Positions 62,813 through 64,000 of a stretch of DNA of 64,000 bases are shown in pieces (within the stretch, counting starts at the first letter, position 1; the number at the start of each line of letters is the position of its first letter). Made by a program: the position numbers and the translations under genes. This DNA comes from Streptomyces lacrimifluminis (GTDB lineage: Bacteria > Actinomycetota > Actinomycetes > Streptomycetales > Streptomycetaceae). A model generated the notes under the pieces. It made no database searches, was not told the DNA's origin, and saw nothing but the letters and a program-made list of their open reading frames with translations. The stretch spans positions 1 through 64,000 of the forward strand of contig NZ_BMMU01000012.1 of NCBI RefSeq assembly GCF_014646095.1. Direction: 5' to 3'.

Positions 62813-63361
62813 TCAGGAGAGACCGGCCGGTCGGAGCAGGAGTGACGTCACGTCGGTGGCCGCGATGCGGCCGTCGACGGCACGGGGGGGGTGGAGCAGA
62901 TGAGGAGCGGACCGTCTTCGTCGCTCGTCGGGAGGCGGCCGTGGCTGCCGCGAATAGGCGAGGGATCCAGGGGCACGACCGCCACGCGGTAACGCGGGCC
63001 GAGCTTCTTGCCGGGGAGGCCCTGGTGCGGTGGCCGCCTTGACCTTGACGAACGGGTCACGCGGATCCATGAAGAGTTCGACCGGGTCGTATCCGGGTTC
63101 GCGGTGGATCTCGACGAGTTGTGCGAAGTCGGGCACGTGTGCGTCGTCGCGCCAGTAGGAGTACGTGAACCAGGCGTCCGGCTCCGCCACGGCAGCGAGT
63201 TCGCCGGCGCGCGGATGGTCGAGACGGTGGGTCTTCTTGCCCTCGTCGTCGAGGAGTTGCTCGATGCCGGGCAGGTCGGTGATGTCGGTGTCGGCGCCCA
63301 TGGCGTACCACCAGCAGATGCCGGCGACCGTGTAGCCGGGGTGTGCGCGGCGGGGGCTCAT
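62813..63361 (-). pseudogene. decayed alkaline-phosphatase/nucleotide-pyrophosphatase family gene
   Basis: The ATG at 63361 overlaps the stop of the EboE-like gene. Recognisable stretches are GYTVAGICWWYAMGADTDIT, DDAHVPDFAQLVEIHREPGY and DPVELFMDPRDPFVKVKAAT. Then the frame shifts: GPRYRVAVVPLDPSPIRGSH and GPLLICSTP are in another frame, and the end (VDGRIAATDVTSLLLRPAGL) is back in the first. The N-terminal metal-binding half is missing and an internal piece between GADTDIT and DLPGIEQLLDDE appears deleted. Dead remnant of a phosphodiesterase that normally accompanies EboE-type genes. Confidence 0.75.
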
Positions 63362-64000
63362 GGCAGCTCTTTCAGGCCCAGGTCGCTCAACAGATCGCGC
63401 GCGAGGGTCAGTTCGGCGGCGATTCCGTCGGCGAGCTGGGCGCGGGAGCGGGGCCGCAGCTCGGGTGGGAGGGCCTGCCAGGTGTAGGTCTCGACCTCCA
63501 GATGCCGGGTGAGGGGGTGCGGGCCGCCGACGAGCCGGGTCAGCGTGGACATGAGTACGGGGAGCGTGGAGGTGAGGGGTGCGGCGGGGGCGGCGTGGAG
63601 CGGGACGTGGAAGTGGGCGCGCCACGGTGAGGCGTCGGGCAGGGCCTCGCCGTGGAGGGCCTCGCCCAGGTCGTCCGTACCGCGCAGTCCGGCGGCGGTG
63701 TCCGTGCGGGTCTGGTGCAGGAAGCGGGGTTCGTCGAAGGCGGCGAGGGCCTCGCGGACATCGGGGAGATGGGGGTGTTCGGCGTGCAGGGCGGCGGAGA
63801 GCTGGGACTTGACGACGGGGACGCGGGCCTGGGTGAGCGCGTCCAGGGCGGTGTGCGGATCTTCGAAGGAGGTGGCGAGGTGGCAGGTGTCGACGCAGAT
63901 GCCGATGCGTGCGTGGCCGATGGCGGTGAGCGGGGCGATGGCGTCGGCGGTGGTCTCGACGGTGCAGCCGGGTTCGGGTTCCAGTCCGACGCGGATGGAG
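63358..64000 (-). CDS. EboE-like TIM-barrel protein, C-terminal part
   Basis: The frame runs in from the right edge; 213 codons are visible, ending at TGA 63358. Conserved parts: VGLEPEPGCTVETT, RIGICVDTCHLATSFEDP, VPVVKSQLSAALHAEHP, PRFLHQTR, WRAHFHVPLH and VETYTWQALPPELR. These fit the xylose-isomerase-like EboE protein of the eustigmatophyte/bacterial ebo cluster, thought to take part in handling or export of a small-molecule precursor. Its downstream partner, the phosphodiesterase gene, is decayed. Confidence 0.82.
   Translation of the reverse strand, partial: SIRVGLEPEPGCTVETTADAIAPLTAIGHARIGICVDTCHLATSFEDPHTALDALTQARVPVVKSQLSAALHAEHPHLPDVREALAAFDEPRFLHQTRTDTAAGLRGTDDLGEALHGEALPDASPWRAHFHVPLHAAPAAPLTSTLPVLMSTLTRLVGGPHPLTRHLEVETYTWQALPPELRPRSRAQLADGIAAELTLARDLLSDLGLKELP

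Overview
This is a high-GC actinobacterial chromosome segment, almost certainly from a Streptomyces. Coding sequence is dense with strongly C/G-ending codons, GTG starts are common, most operons are joined by ATGA/GTGA stop-start overlaps, and there is a whiJ-like HTH/DUF397/HATPase set, an Hrd-type sigma factor and a CCA-less tRNA-Leu gene. The left part (pgi, gnd, then from 17.4 kb a GTP cyclohydrolase II cluster) recalls, from memory, the S. coelicolor SCO6659-SCO6648 neighbourhood, with catabolic genes inserted between.

Region by region. 0-3.4 kb: end of a pgi-gnd pentose-phosphate group, a histidine phosphatase and a membrane protein. 3.4-8.6 kb: shikimate/dehydroshikimate catabolism (QuiC-type dehydratase, shikimate dehydrogenase, divergent TetR with an operator, MHS-type transporter). 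8.6-12.7 kb: a 231-bp inverted-repeat element, a PPOX protein, a TetR with a perfect operator and an efflux MFS gene broken by one in-frame amber codon, then a serine hydrolase. 12.8-17.3 kb: a coupled operon of ornithine-cyclodeaminase-like, DAO-type oxidoreductase and two saccharopine-dehydrogenase-like genes (probably lysine/pipecolate metabolism). 17.4-25.0 kb: an orphan pathway beginning with a GTP cyclohydrolase II that carries Met119 where riboflavin enzymes have Tyr, with a creatininase-family amidohydrolase, a PTPS-fold protein without its zinc site, a glycosyltransferase, a methyltransferase, a flippase-like membrane protein, an MDR dehydrogenase and a CDP-alcohol phosphotransferase. 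25.4-33.5 kb: galU, then an importer/exporter locus (lipoprotein SBP, fused two-domain permease, MFS exporter) and a CooC-like ATPase, both preceded by Zur-like boxes. 33.8-40.0 kb: sigma factor, YhgE-like membrane protein, SthA transhydrogenase, HTH/DUF397/HATPase set, tRNA-Leu(GAG).

40.2-61.4 kb is a large oxalate/formate island: an OFA-family transporter imports oxalate; an AAE3-like oxalate-CoA ligase and two formyl-CoA transferases make oxalyl-CoA; oxalyl-CoA decarboxylase releases formyl-CoA; a complete NAD-linked molybdenum formate dehydrogenase (FdsG-B-A-D) oxidises formate; a beta-carbonic anhydrase may handle the CO2; and a PanE-like reductase is a candidate oxalyl-CoA reductase feeding glyoxylate. 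Two paralogous GntR/FCD regulators and one LysR regulator flank the units, and CTGTATAC/CATACAG-type sites recur upstream of several of them. 61.7-64 kb: a Tat-exported TIM-barrel protein, a decayed phosphodiesterase gene and the end of an EboE-like gene.

The most unusual structural theme is that three separate translationally coupled gene junctions (16.1-16.4, 21.1-21.4 and 27.7-28.0 kb) have been tandemly duplicated. Each duplication leaves both parent genes intact and places a small hybrid or repeat ORF between them. Short tandem repeats also sit at the 3' ends of other genes (42.7, 42.88 and 51.9 kb).
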